From: Stemphylium vesicarium
Taxonomy: Eukaryota; Ascomycota; Dothideomycetes; Pleosporales; Pleosporaceae
DNA: 64,000 nt
Direction of reading: 5' to 3'
Assembly: GCA_004380135.1 (NCBI GenBank)
Contig: QXCR01000109.1
Span: 42,383 to 106,382, forward strand
A model generated the notes under the pieces. That model was not told the origin of the DNA and did not search any database. It saw nothing but the letters and a program-made list of their open reading frames with translations. The number at the start of each line of letters is the position of its first letter. Positions within the stretch are counted from its first letter, which is position 1. Position numbers and translations under genes: made by a program. Shown here in pieces: positions 1 through 10,428 of the stretch.

Positions 1-2528
1 GCGTACATTGGCTGGGGGTTGGCGCGGGGTTGCGATCCTGTGACGGGGGAGCTGCGGATTGCTTCTTGCACGAAACCAGGTTGCTTGCGTACCTTGGGGA
101 GGGTACGGGCAATGTTGGTATCGGCGACCTTGAGAGCCTCCTGGTCGACGGTGAATTGGATAGGAGCAGAAGCAGCCATGGTACGGAGGTAGTACATGCC
201 CGTCTTGAGACCAAGCTTCCATCCGGCAAAGTGCATGGAAGTGATCTTGCCCATGGTAGGCTCCTTCATGTGAATGTTCAATGATTGAGACTGGTCGATA
301 AAGGCACCACGGTCAGCAGCCATCTCGATGATTCGTCGCTGCGAGATTTCCCAGACAGTCTTGTAGAGCTCCTTGGTCTCATCGGGGATGTTGGGAATTC
401 GTGCAATGGAACCACCCTCGGCGATGATGCGGTTCTTCATGTTCTCGGACCACAGGCCCATGTCGACAAGGTCCTTGAGCAGCCATGGGTTAACGACCTG
501 GAACTCACCAGCGAGCACACGGCGGGAGTAGATGTTGGAAGTGTATGGCTCGAAGCACTCGTTGTTTCCAAGAATCTGCGAGGTCGAGGCAGTTGGCATG
601 GGTGCGATGAGCAGCGAGTTGCGGACACCGTGCTGGGCAATCTTCGCCTTGAGCTCATCCCAGTCCCAAAGGTCAGTAGGGGTCTTCTCCCACATGTCAT
701 ACTGGAGAATGCCCTTGGAGACGGGAGATCCTTCGTAAGTCTCGTAAGGACCGAGTTCCTTGGCAATGTCACATGAGGAAGTCAGAGCCGCGTGGTAGAT
801 GGTCTCGAAGATCTGAATGTTGAGCTTCTTGGCCTGGTTGGACTCAAAGGGCAGGCGTAGGGCAAGGAAAGCATCAGCCAGACCCTGTACACCCATACCA
901 ATAGGTCGGTGGCGGAAGTTGCTGCGGCGCGCCTCCTCAACGGGGTAGTGGTTGACCTCAATAATCTTGTTCAGGTTGCGGGTGACGACTTGAGTAACCT
1001 CGTGGAGCTTCTGGAAGTCAAACTCGCCGCGCTTGTAGTCAACAAACGAAGGCAGAGCAAGCGAAGCCAGGTTGCAGACAGCGACCTCATCAGGAGCAGT
1101 GTATTCGACAATCTCAGTGCAGAGGTTGGAGCTGCGAATGGTACCCAGGTTCTTCTGGTTGCTCTTGCGGTTGCAAGCATCCTTGTAGAGCATAAAGGGG
1201 TTACCAGTCTCTGTCTGAGCCTCAAGGATAGCATACCACAGCTTCTGGGCGCGAACCGTCTCGCGACCCTTGTTCTGCTTCTCGTAGCTCTCGTACAGCT
1301 CTTCGAACTCGTCGCCGTAGACATCGGCAAGACCAGGGCACTCGTTGGGGCACATCAAGGTCCAGTCGGCATTCTCTTGGACACGCTTCATGAACAGGTC
1401 GGGAATCCACAGAGCGTAGAAGAGATCGCGGGCACGAACCTCCTCCTTTCCGTGGTTCTTGCGCAAGTCAAGGAAGCCAAAGACATCAGCATGCCATGGC
1501 TCAAGGTAGATGGCAAAGGCACCTGGGCGCTTGTTGCCACCCTGGTCGACGTAGCGAGCAGTGTTGTTGTATACACGGAGCATGGGAATGAGACCGTTTG
1601 ATGTTCCGTTGGTGCCGCCAATGTATGAGCCGGTGGCACGGATTCGGTGGACGTTGAGACCAATACCGCCAGCGGTCTTGGAGATCAAGGCGCAAGTCTT
1701 TAGTGTGTCGTAGATACCGTCGATGCTGTCTTCCTTCATGTCGATGAGGAAGCAGGAGGACATCTGGGGTGATGGTGTGCCTGCGTTGAACAGAGTTGGC
1801 GAGGCATGTGTAAAGTACTTTTGCGACATGTAGTCGTAAGTCTCAATGGCCTTTTCAATATCATCACCGTGTATGCCGACGGCAACTCGCATGAGCATGT
1901 GTTGTGGGCGCTCGGCAACCTTGCCATTTACGCGGAGGAGGTATGATCGCTCAAGCGTCTTGAAGCCGAAGAACTGGTAGTTGAAGTCTCGGTCGTATAC
2001 TATAGCCGAGTTGAGCTCCTCTGCGTGTTCTTGAATGACTTTGTAGACGTAATCCGAGATCATGGGCTGACTCTTGCCGTTCTTGGGATTGACGTAGTTG
2101 TAGAGTTCGTCTATGACAGCGGAGAACTGCTTTTTTGTCTGCTTGTGGAGATTTGACACGGCGATACGCGCGGCGAGGATGGCGTAGTCGGGATGTGTGG
2201 TGGTCATGTATGCTGCGGTCTCAGCAGCCTGTGCAGTGTTAGTTATGGAGGGGTATTACTGCGTAGAAACACATACCAAGTCGTCCAGTTGGATGGTATT
2301 GACACCCTGGTATACACCAGAGATGACCTTCATTGTGATGGCGGCGGGGTCAACATGATCAGGGTCGAGGCCGTAACACAGCCTCGACACTCGCGCTGTG
2401 ATCTTGTCAAACTGCACGCGTTCCTTGCGCCCATCTAAAGTCAATTGTCAGCATAGAGAAACTTTGCAGGGGACAGATATGGGGGCGGTGAGGGCAAGTC
2501 GGTACATACCACGCTTGAAAACGAACAT
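1..2528 (-). CDS. RNR1: Ribonucleoside-diphosphate reductase large subunit (partial, C-terminus off the left edge)
   Basis: This is the R1 catalytic subunit of class I ribonucleotide reductase, which reduces NDPs to dNDPs with the small subunit in the cytosol. I read three exons: 2528-2510, 2434-2277 and 2228-<1. The introns use GTATGT donors. The short first exon encodes MFVFKRG, followed by the N-terminal ATP-cone (GRKERVQFDKITARVSRLC). Conserved family landmarks are visible: the SPQMSSCFLIDMKEDS segment carrying the first active-site cysteine, the NLCTEIVEYTAPDEVAVCNL segment with the N-x-C-x-E radical-site triad, and the PTASTSQILGNNE loop. About 800 codons are present. The frame is open to base 1, so the C-terminal tail with its redox cysteines lies outside the window. 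It is divergent from the bL17m gene, with a shared 347-bp promoter that contains two MCB-type sites, consistent with G1/S control. The identification is very secure; only the exact small first exon is inferred. Confidence 0.95.
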
Positions 2529-2645
2529 GTTGAATTAGAAAAAGTGGTAAGGGTATCTGGCTACTGGGTATATGAAAGATGGGTTGAGTATTTGCAAGAG
2601 AGGGCAGGGTAGGAGGGGTGAGTGGAGTGGACGCAGACACTTATA

Positions 2646-2679
2646 ACGCGTTGGATGGCCTGAAAGAAACGCGACGCGT
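2646..2679. promoter_or_regulatory. Two MCB-type (ACGCGT) elements in the RNR1/bL17m divergent promoter
   Basis: ACGCGT occurs at 2646-2651 and 2674-2679, 118-150 bases upstream of the RNR1 ATG. The second copy sits in a larger near-palindrome, AACGCGACGCGTT. In yeasts this hexamer is the Mbp1/Swi6 (MBF) site that drives S-phase genes, including RNR1. Two copies in about 350 bp are unlikely by chance (fewer than 0.1 expected at even base composition). Function here is inferred. Confidence 0.6.
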
Positions 2680-2875
2680 TGCTTAGGTCACGAATTAGTT
2701 AAGTGCTTGCATAATCAGAAAGGGTCGTGCAGGGGGGTGGAGTCGGGGAAATCACCGCCGGCAGCCCGAACTTTTCGCGGGCCAGGCATCGCGGAGCACT
2801 GCAGGCAAGAGGGACTGCGACCGCACCCACGACTACGTTGCTCTATTCACGGCTTAGAATACCCAATTGCCCGGC

Positions 2876-3675
2876 ATGGCGGGCGGTCACATGAAATACC
2901 GCCACCTCAGCCGGTCGTCGGCGCATCGCCAGGCGCTTTTGCGAAACCTCGTCACATCGCTTTTCAAGCACGAAACCATAGCGACAACATGGCACAAGGC
3001 GAAGGAGGCTCAGCGGTTAGCCGAGAAGCTGATTACGCTCGGAAAGAAAAACACAGAGGCGACGCGGCGGAGAGCGACACAGATATTCTACGTATGACAT
3101 GCGGAGGGCAAAAGTGACAATGGCATACTGACAGGCGTCAGGAACCGAACACAATGGTACCCAAGCTATTTGGACCGATAAGAGAGCGCTACGTAAACAG
3201 ACCCGGTGGCTACACCCGTGTCCTGCGCATTGAGCCCATGAAGGAAGACCAGGCCGAATCTGCCATCCTAGAACTCGTCGACGGGCCAAAAGACATGCGC
3301 TTCGCCATGACAGCGAAGACGCTAGCACGGAGACCAGCAAAGCTCGGTCTGAGTCCCGGAATCACAATGCACGTCAAGAAAGTCACGCAGTTCCGCGAGG
3401 GGGGTGTAGAGAGCCTGCGGGAGATGGTTGAGCGATTGCGCGTAGAACAAAAAGATGGTCTCGACGAGAGGATATTACCACCACCGAGAAAGGTGTACCC
3501 CGAGGACAAGATGAAGAGGGAGATGCATTACTTTGAGGAGGTTGACAACTACAAGCTGCCGAACCCCATCAAGAAGAGGCATACCAAGAGGCAGCCCAAG
3601 GAGAAGGATTTGGTGGAGGATGTTGTAGTTGCCGAGCAAGTGGCGACCCCCGAACCCAGGAAGGAAGTTTCTTGA
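2876..3675 (+). CDS. MRPL8: Mitochondrial large-subunit ribosomal protein bL17m
   Basis: This is a bL17 family protein of the mitochondrial 54S ribosomal subunit, 249 aa in two exons (2876-3091 and 3142-3675) with a 50-nt intron (GTATGA...CAG). Exon 1 carries the bL17 signature: KYRHLSRSSAHRQALLRNLV followed by LFKHETIATTWHKAKEA and the KLITLGKK helix, then RRRATQIFY. Exon 2 resumes with EPNTMVPKLFGPIRERY and a GGYTRVLRI strand, exactly as in bacterial L17, then adds a long fungal mitochondrial extension ending in basic and acidic residues. The start is the ATG at 2876; a longer frame would need a TTG. The N-terminus directly before the L17 core is very short, so there is no classical presequence. 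It is divergent from RNR1. Naming it MRPL8 follows yeast bL17m nomenclature. Confidence 0.92.
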
Positions 3676-4087
3676 GGTCTATAGCCTATGTATAACGTAT
3701 CAATGTGCAATATCGTCTTGACCTCCATTCAAGCCTTTTACATATGAGCCGTGATATACTCTCAGTACTACTGCTTGATAATCCTGTATGCTTGCGTGGG
3801 TGACCAGGAACGGACTGACGACAAACTTGCTAGGTAGACTGTCGTTTAACACTAGGCTCTCCTTGTCAACATGACTGGTCAGGGGCGCTGGGTTGAGGTG
3901 GTGATCGCAGATTTCTTGGAGCAGAGTAGGGTTGGAAACTACTTCGATTTGAAGAACGTGCTGTGTCGAAAAACGCTCAGGGCAGTCAGAGGCTTAGCTT
4001 GCATACTGAAGTGTACTTATTCCATCAGATTACTGTCGAACATTGTGTCTGCTCAACTTTGATCTTCCCAGCCAATATGTCACACGC
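3676..4087. other. Convergent intergenic region
   Basis: This region lies between the 3' ends of bL17m and the Dabb-domain gene. Only short frames without recognisable features are present; I see no RNA gene or repeat. Confidence 0.5.
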
Positions 4088-4662
4088 TCATGACGCATCA
4101 GTAAAGACTCCATCCTGGAAGTCAACCACAGTAGCCTTTTCCACAACTGCATCAGCCGCCTCTTTGAATGCTTTGTGCACTGGATCGTCGTTTACATAAT
4201 AGTCTCGATCTTGAACGGAATGAAACTGCAGGACAAAGGCATGACTGATGCCATTCTAAAAGAGTCAGCATCCAATTAATCACGTCTGTAACGACAATCG
4301 TACCTGCAAATTCTCCGTCGAAATGTCTTTCCCGCCCGCTATCGACACGATATACGGCCTATATGTACTCGGATGCACACACGCCTTCTTCAATCCAAAG
4401 AAGCGCGAAGTAATCTGTAAATACACCTCAGCAACCCCCCCTACAACCTCCCTAGCAACCACCTCACCTCTTTGATAGAAAAAGCACTAGTGCCAGATTT
4501 GAACTGGAACAGCACGATATGCGTCGTATACGGGATAACAGGCGCATGAGGCCCAAAGACCAATTCCGCCAGCTCGTGTCCAACGGTGCGCGAGAAGAGC
4601 AGCAGACTAGCACCGAGGAGCAGTAGCACGACGAGGCCGAAAGCCCTCTTGGGGATCATCAT
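4088..4662 (-). CDS. Stress-responsive A/B barrel (Dabb) domain protein with N-terminal membrane segment
   Basis: The protein is 157 aa in three exons (4662-4468, 4414-4304, 4255-4088), with introns GTGAGG...CAG and GTACGA...TAG. Residues 1-25 form a strong hydrophobic helix (KRAFGLVVLLLLGASLLLF). A Dabb ferredoxin-like barrel follows: it opens at THIVLFQFKSGTS, continues with FGLKKACVHPSTYRPYIVSI and GISHAFVLQFHS, and ends with a DYYVNDDPVHKAF helix and a VVDFQDGVF strand, all typical of this family. The first of two adjacent ATGs (4662) was chosen; upstream in-frame sequence has no ATG and runs through a dinucleotide repeat. Dabb proteins are mostly stress-induced or small-molecule-binding dimers. 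The substrate here is unknown. The membrane anchor is the unusual part. Confidence 0.82.
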
Positions 4663-4793
4663 GACCGCGAGTTGGAAGATAGCGCGGACGAAAGCGCACA
4701 AGGATATGCAGCCTAACGAGGCAAAAGCAAGGAACAAGCGTAGAAACGTGCGACTGGCTACGAGATCACCGGCGATGAGCGCATTGGCCGTAG

Positions 4794-4845
4794 GCAGCAG
4801 CAGCAGCAGCAGCGAAGCAGGGCGACTGCAAGGATGGATTGACAG

Positions 4846-4881
<36 letters not shown>
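4794..4881. repeat. (GCA)n and (TG)n microsatellites upstream of the Dabb gene
   Basis: A (GCA)n run lies at 4794-4812 and a pure (TG)n run at 4847-4881. Both lie just 5' of the Dabb-domain gene (minus strand), within its probable 5' leader or promoter. Confidence 0.9.
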
Positions 4882-4882
<1 letters not shown>

Positions 4883-5632
4883 GCATCTCCAACATCTTGT
4901 GTCCCCTGACGCCGCGCCCCCAAAGGCAAGGTGTACCTGATCAGTGTTTGGACAACCAGGCGAGGGGGATTCAAGCGCTAGACCAGAAGCAAGAGAACAT
5001 AGCCGCCAAAATTGGCCTTCCACTTCCAGCTTTCCAAGCTTCCTTGCTGCAACGCCGACGGCGGACGGGCGGGCAAAGGGCTGGTTCCTAGGTAAAAGAC
5101 GGGGTAAGGAAGCGCGGGCCCAAGCTCCCCTGTTCCCAGCTTTCCATGTTCCTTTGCGCGACGCCCGCCCCCACTTTAAACTGCAGTGACGTACCTGATC
5201 ACCAACATAGCAACCAACCTTGCAGTTTGCGAAAATTGACGCGGAATGCAAAACAGGGTGAATGCAACAAATGGGCCTGCCAAACATGCAGAAAAGTTTA
5301 AACTAATGATGCTATTTTGTGGCGCCTCTGCCCCTCTATCCCCCCAGTCCAGACCCGCCTGTAAAGTGGGTTCGATGTACGTCAATTGGGGGAGGTTAGA
5401 GTTAGCCAGCGAACGTGTTGCGCGCGCGGGCTGAGGACAGGTTCTGGGTGCGTCCTTTGGGTTCGCAATGGTGGGGCCTTGGCAGATACGTCATTGGCAT
5501 GTCAGGTGCATATGGTACGAGTACAAAAGAAGCTCGCCATTCCTCTCCCATTGCGAAACTATTACTGCAAAGTTCGACTTTCTAAATCATATACCCTCTC
5601 CATCTCCAAACTCTCAACACCAAATCAACACA
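4882..5632. other. Divergent intergenic region
   Basis: This is the intergenic region between the Dabb gene and the DUF1761-like gene. It is G+C-rich and then becomes pyrimidine-rich close to the ATG at 5633. No gene, RNA or mobile element was recognised. Confidence 0.5.
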
Positions 5633-6248
5633 ATGGCTTCTCTTCATTGTAAGTCTGCACGCATTGATTGCGCTGCAATGCAATTGCGCAACACCATCAC
5701 CTTCAGGTCGTGAAAGGAAACCTCACTGACTTCTTCTTCTACAGACCTCCCCCCCGTCAAGCCCTCTGCCATCGCCCTCGGCACAGCTTTCAACCACGCC
5801 GTCTCCCTCGCGGTCCTCGGCCCTGTCTTCGGCGACGCCTACCGCCGCGCCCAGCAAGCAAACTCAAAGGAGGAGTACTTCCACTCCAAGGAAGCCGCGA
5901 CCGCCGCCGCATCATACGGTAGCTCCATCCTCGGCTCGGGTATCCAGGCCTACGGTGTCGGTGCCTTGATCAACGCCACCGGTACCCTTACCTACAAGGG
6001 CGCCGCCTACCTTGGTTCTCTCATCTTCTTCGCCTCTGCTGCTCCTTCGGTACGTCATCTTGCATATCTAAAGTCTTGAGGGGATTTGTTGGGCTAATTG
6101 CTTTTTTGCGTAGATCGTCTCCCAGATTGTCACCGAGAAGCGCCCCGTTGATACTATTGCTATTGGTGCTGTTGCCCGCGTCCTTGAGACTGTCGGTCTT
6201 AGCATGTTCCTCACCTACTGGGGTACCCGCACCAACCCCTTCGACTAA
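5633..6248 (+). CDS. DUF1761-like small membrane protein
   Basis: The protein is 151 aa in three exons (5633-5648, 5745-6049, 6114-6248), with introns GTAAGT...CAG and GTACGT...TAG. The Kozak context CACAATGGC and the tiny first exon (MASLH) support this start. The protein has about four hydrophobic segments: IALGTAFNHAVSLAVLGPVF, SYGSSILGSGIQAYGVGALI, TYKGAAYLGSLIFFASAAPS and AIGAVARVLETVGLSMFLTY. It ends in WGTRTNPFD. The pattern resembles the fungal DUF1761 family of unknown function, probably an integral membrane protein. I recognise the family only from its general pattern. No enzymatic motif is visible. Confidence 0.8.
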
Positions 6249-6673
6249 GCGTCTTCATATATCTGCCCTGTAGTAAGGGTAAGAAGGAGTTTAGGGATTC
6301 TGGCATCTTCGTTTGCATGATGTCGGATGATATGAATAGGGAACGGAGCTGAAAAGCTTGCTTCTCCCGATGATGTAATAATACTATCAAATGAACTAAA
6401 TAATTCCAAAAATGGCTTTTTCTGGCGTGATGTGGAAGAAGAGGTGCAGTGGGTCAATTGCGTTTGGCCGATGAAGTTAATCTGAACCAGGTTGTAGGTG
6501 TTACAACCCAAGACCAAGTTTGTTATTCATGACCTAAGTCTTTGTTGTTGTTTACCATACCAGCCCGCACGAGAAATGAACATCTAGCACAATGTTATAT
6601 GTACACCATGGTTCAAGGAAGCAGTATCTCATTAGATCCACACTAACAAAACCCAATCTCTATCCAGCTCCCC
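6249..6673. other. Convergent intergenic region
   Basis: This region lies between the DUF1761-like gene and the 3' end of MLH3. It contains A+T-rich 3'-UTR-like sequence; no other feature was seen. Confidence 0.5.
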
Positions 6674-9600
6674 TCACTCCCTCCACCTCTTCCAAGCCCT
6701 CACAAACCCCTCCTTCTCCCCACCCCCGGCATCACCTCCAGCACCTCCAGCGCCACTATCCTCACCCCCCAAATCCCCGCCTAATCCAACAAGCGGCACC
6801 ATACTCGGCCGCCCATGCGCACACGCAAACGGGAAAACACACGCCGCCAGATTCCTAACCAACTGCACACAATCCGCGTGACCAAGTTGGTCGTTGAACA
6901 TGATTGCTGAGCGACAGGCGCGGGAGTTGATGAGGTCGATTAGGGCTGGGGGGCATGAGGAGAGGAGTCTGGGCCAGGATGGCAGCGTTGCAGAAGAAGT
7001 CCAAGGAGACGTGGAAGAGGGTGAGGAAGGAAGTGGAGGCGGTAGAAGAGGGAGAAGAGGTAAACGACCCTCCTGGGTCCAAGACCAGACTGTAGACCGG
7101 AGGAGAGAAATCAGTATCCCAGGGTCGAGGGTGCAGCGTTGGGATATCGTTGGTGGGAGTGCAATGACAGAAACCACCGAGTCTTGTTTTCCGTCTTTAG
7201 GGGTGTGGTGGGCGTCTTTGGTGATGCTGTACAAAACAGCCCAAGCAGCAAAGCGCGCGGCATGTGTGGTGAATAACGCGCTTTCCTGCGCTGATACCGA
7301 GAATGTAAGTGGTTTATCTAGTATCAACGTGTTGACCCGTGCTGTGTGACCGAGGTTGGACTGCGGATGTGGGACGTCGTATGCTGCTGGGGTGCAGAGT
7401 TGAGCGAAGAGGGATTCTACCTGCACCCTCTCGTCGGCTGCGTGTTGGTCGATGAGGACGAGCATGTCGGAGTGAGTATCTGATGCCGATGGTGACGAGT
7501 TGCGCATCTTGACTAGGATGAATTTCTTGTCGACTTGGGCGATGACTTGGGCGGTTTGTAGGTTTGCTTTTGAGAAGCGGCTTGAGCTGCTTGTGGTAAA
7601 TGCGTTGAAGGCCTTGTTCATGTTGGAATGGAAGCAGCTGTGATTCGAGTGATAGACCCCGGGGCTAGGCCCATCTTCGTCTATTCCGATTTGTTGGATA
7701 CGGTTTTCGCTGGGCTTGAAGATTGGGTTCTCCCAGTCTCGCAGTACATTGTCTAACCAGGGGGACTTTCCTGTAATGGCTGTCGAGGCACGGGTTGGTA
7801 GTCGTACTAACCCAGTCGTAGTAGACCTTTGAGTTACCCCGAATCTGGGTGCAGGAGAATCGGTGTTTGGGCGTTGCCGAGTCTCTGGAATGGCACAGCC
7901 GGTCCTAGCGTTCAAGAGGTGGGTTTTCTTCGTTACAGGGTCCGTCCACATGATCGTGTCGTCGTTCTCCTTGTCATCTGCGCTTGAGATTTGTGCAGCT
8001 GGAAGAGGCTCATCGCGCGGTAATGCGCCTAATGCGCCTTGTGCAATTGGCTCAGGGTTGAACGAGGCAACACCTTCAGTCTGTGGAGGACGGAGAACGG
8101 CTCTGCCGGGATCTTCAGTAGACTTCGATTGACCCTTCGGCTTCGGTCTGGCGGGAAAGTTGTTGAAGAACTCAGATTTTCCACTCTTGATACGGGACCA
8201 CTTTGCAAACGCTCCACGGTGCCTCTCGTATGGCGCAGAGTCTGGCCCATTGAAACGCTTTCTCTTGCGAGGCATGGCAGAGGCCGATCCATGTTTAGAT
8301 GCCGCTGGCTGGCTTGTGGAAGCACCTCTCAAAGGTGCTGACAACGCGTCACTCTCACCAGAGTCGCTAAATACACTAGAGGCTGTATTGGGCCGATCAC
8401 GTCTCTTGCGAGGCTGTTGGGGTCGGAAGTGGTGAACAGAGAGCCATTGCGTTATCATCGCGTCTATAACTTCCATTACATTCTGTATGTTGGCTTCATC
8501 CCCTAAGAATTGGTCTTCGGTCATGCTTGCCCTGGCTTCCATCAACGAGATGCGAAGATGAAACATGGGATATCGGTCGACGTCTTTCTTGGCCTTGAGC
8601 TGTCGGTTGGTATAACCATCGTGTTTGAAGCGCTTGTCTGATTGGCGTCGGACCTTCTCATGTTCATCCACGACATCCTCGACAATGCCAAAACTAGAAA
8701 GTGCGAAAAGACGATTAACTTGGTCGAACAATTCGTTGTGGCCACAGTCCGGGGATAGAGATTGCAGTCCGAGGGATATGAATTGGACATGTCTGCTAGG
8801 GGCCGGCTCAAGCGAGATGGCGCCCTTGACAGAGATGGTAGAGGTGGATGCTGATGCTGGTACCCAGGATTGCCACTCGTCTACGGCGATGTAGTTGGCT
8901 TGGGTCAAGACGCTTAGAAGGGACGTGAATTGCGTTGACCGTGATTTCACAACTTCCTCGCTACTCTTGATCCCGCTTGACCCAGGAGTGTTGAGGGAGA
9001 GAAGCACTCTGTTGTCGCCATCTCGGACTCGCAAGGATACCTTGCCTTGCCAACTTAGTAGAAGCCCCGCAATGTCGCGCCTCATGGCATCCCACAATTT
9101 CTCATTTTCCGCTTTCTGACCCGCCGCCCATGAACGCTGTTTCACCCGCACGGGCATGTTCCCAAAGAGGTTTCGTACAGTAACACGAGTGCCATGCTTT
9201 CCAGGCACCTCGTGACCAGCCGACGCCGGTAACTGCCGGTCGATAGTCTTGGAGTGATGGAAGGTGATGGAATTGTGAGAGCGATATTCGTGATGATGCG
9301 AGGCAATGGTCAAGAGCGACATGGCAGCGAGTGAGGCAAGAAAGGTGCCATTGCGGCCGAGCAAAGGTTCGTCTGAATGAAATTTGGATGTGCCTACACC
9401 TGTCAATCATCCATCTACCCTGCCGCCGACAGATGCACATACAGTATAGCTTCCCCAGCCTGCCTTCCTCATGGAACTCGAGGGGCGAAATGCCCAAGCC
9501 ATCGTCTTCGACAATGCAGCCCCCGCGCGCAAAGTCGACGGTAGCCTCTATCCTGGTCGCTTTCGCGTCGAGGGAGTTCTTCGTGAGCTCCAGCACCACG

Positions 9601-9728
9601 CCCGTCAGCGACACAATGGCCGTGGATGACTTGATCTGCGCAACCACCTCGTCGGGCAGGGGCAATATGCTTCGGGCTGAAGCACTCGCGACGACATGTT
9701 TGGCGCCAGTCGTGTTGTTTCGCGTCAT
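6674..9728 (-). CDS. MLH3: DNA mismatch repair / meiotic endonuclease protein Mlh3
   Basis: This is a MutL homologue of 1001 aa in two exons (9728-9443 and 9393-6674), with a 49-nt intron (GTATGT...TAG). The N-terminal GHKL ATPase shows motif I (VLELTKNSLDA), motif II (VEDDGLGI), a TSKFHSDEP segment, and GTRVTVRNLFGNMPVR (motif IV plus the NLFxxxPVR element characteristic of MutL proteins). A long low-complexity linker follows. The C-terminal domain has the metal-binding endonuclease motif DQHAADERVQVE (DQHA-x2-E-x4-E), then ACRSAIMFND and CAHGRP, matching the Zn-ligand motifs of endonuclease-active MutL proteins. The choice of Mlh3 over Pms1 rests on the TSKxHS and NLFxxxPVR forms. Mlh1-Mlh3 nicks DNA in meiotic crossover resolution and in some mismatch repair. 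The motif-III region reads GRNGTFLASLAAM rather than the canonical GxRGxAL. Confidence 0.9.
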
Positions 9729-10428
9729 GACGTAGTGTAGGCTTCCTCGTCCGCCCGCTCGTTGCTTAATGACCCGCGCCCGCTCATGTTTGGGGCCGCC
9801 CTGTGCGCAGTGGGGAGGGAGGTTGGACAGGTTGTGTCATGAAGATCTACAGAACATACGCAATCAAGCCGGTAGTGAAGGACTGAGGGTTGCTTAGTGC
9901 GGCGGGCGGCACTTGCGCTGGGGAAAGGGTCCAGCCGGAGATATCGAGCAGCAAACCAACCAACCACGACCAAGCCGCCCATAGCCCTCGCCCTTTCCGC
10001 ATCAGACACGCTGCCCGGCCTCGACTGCGCAAACTAGACGCCTTCAATCGCGACATCGTACTCGCAGTAAAAAAGACAAAAAGACACCGACTGCACACGT
10101 TGCCACGCCACCATCACCGCATCATCTGACGGCGTGCGCTGGCCTTCCCGCCATTATCAACAGCCGCACTTCCATCGCCCAGGCTATTCCACGTGGATAA
10201 AGTACCGAGACCGAACGTGGAGTCCCGCGTCTAGCCAACCCAACGACCTCACTTTCTCACCATCGCTGCTCTATATTTGGCAGTCCACACGATGGCGACG
10301 GCCGAAGCAGCGTCGAGACCCCATGGTACGATAAACTAGCCCAGCACAGCCGTGTCTTGGACAATTCCATAAAACCATCCCGCCCTGCACCACTTTCGCT
10401 TTTCCTTCTCCACTCCGTGTTGCAAAGT
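9729..10428. other. Divergent promoter region between MLH3 and the Ser-rich protein gene
   Basis: The frame of the downstream gene is open upstream of 10429 but has only a TTG start there, so part of this region is probably its 5' leader. No MCB site (ACGCGT) was found near MLH3, in contrast to RNR1. Confidence 0.5.

Noticed and set aside
285..1601. Long open frames on the plus strand opposite RNR1 (163 and 230 codons)
   Set aside because: They are antisense shadows of the highly codon-biased RNR1 exon; they start at non-ATG or arbitrary codons and show no domain.
2867..2875. Slightly earlier start for bL17m
   Set aside because: The codon there is TTG; the first ATG is at 2876 and already gives the full L17 core.
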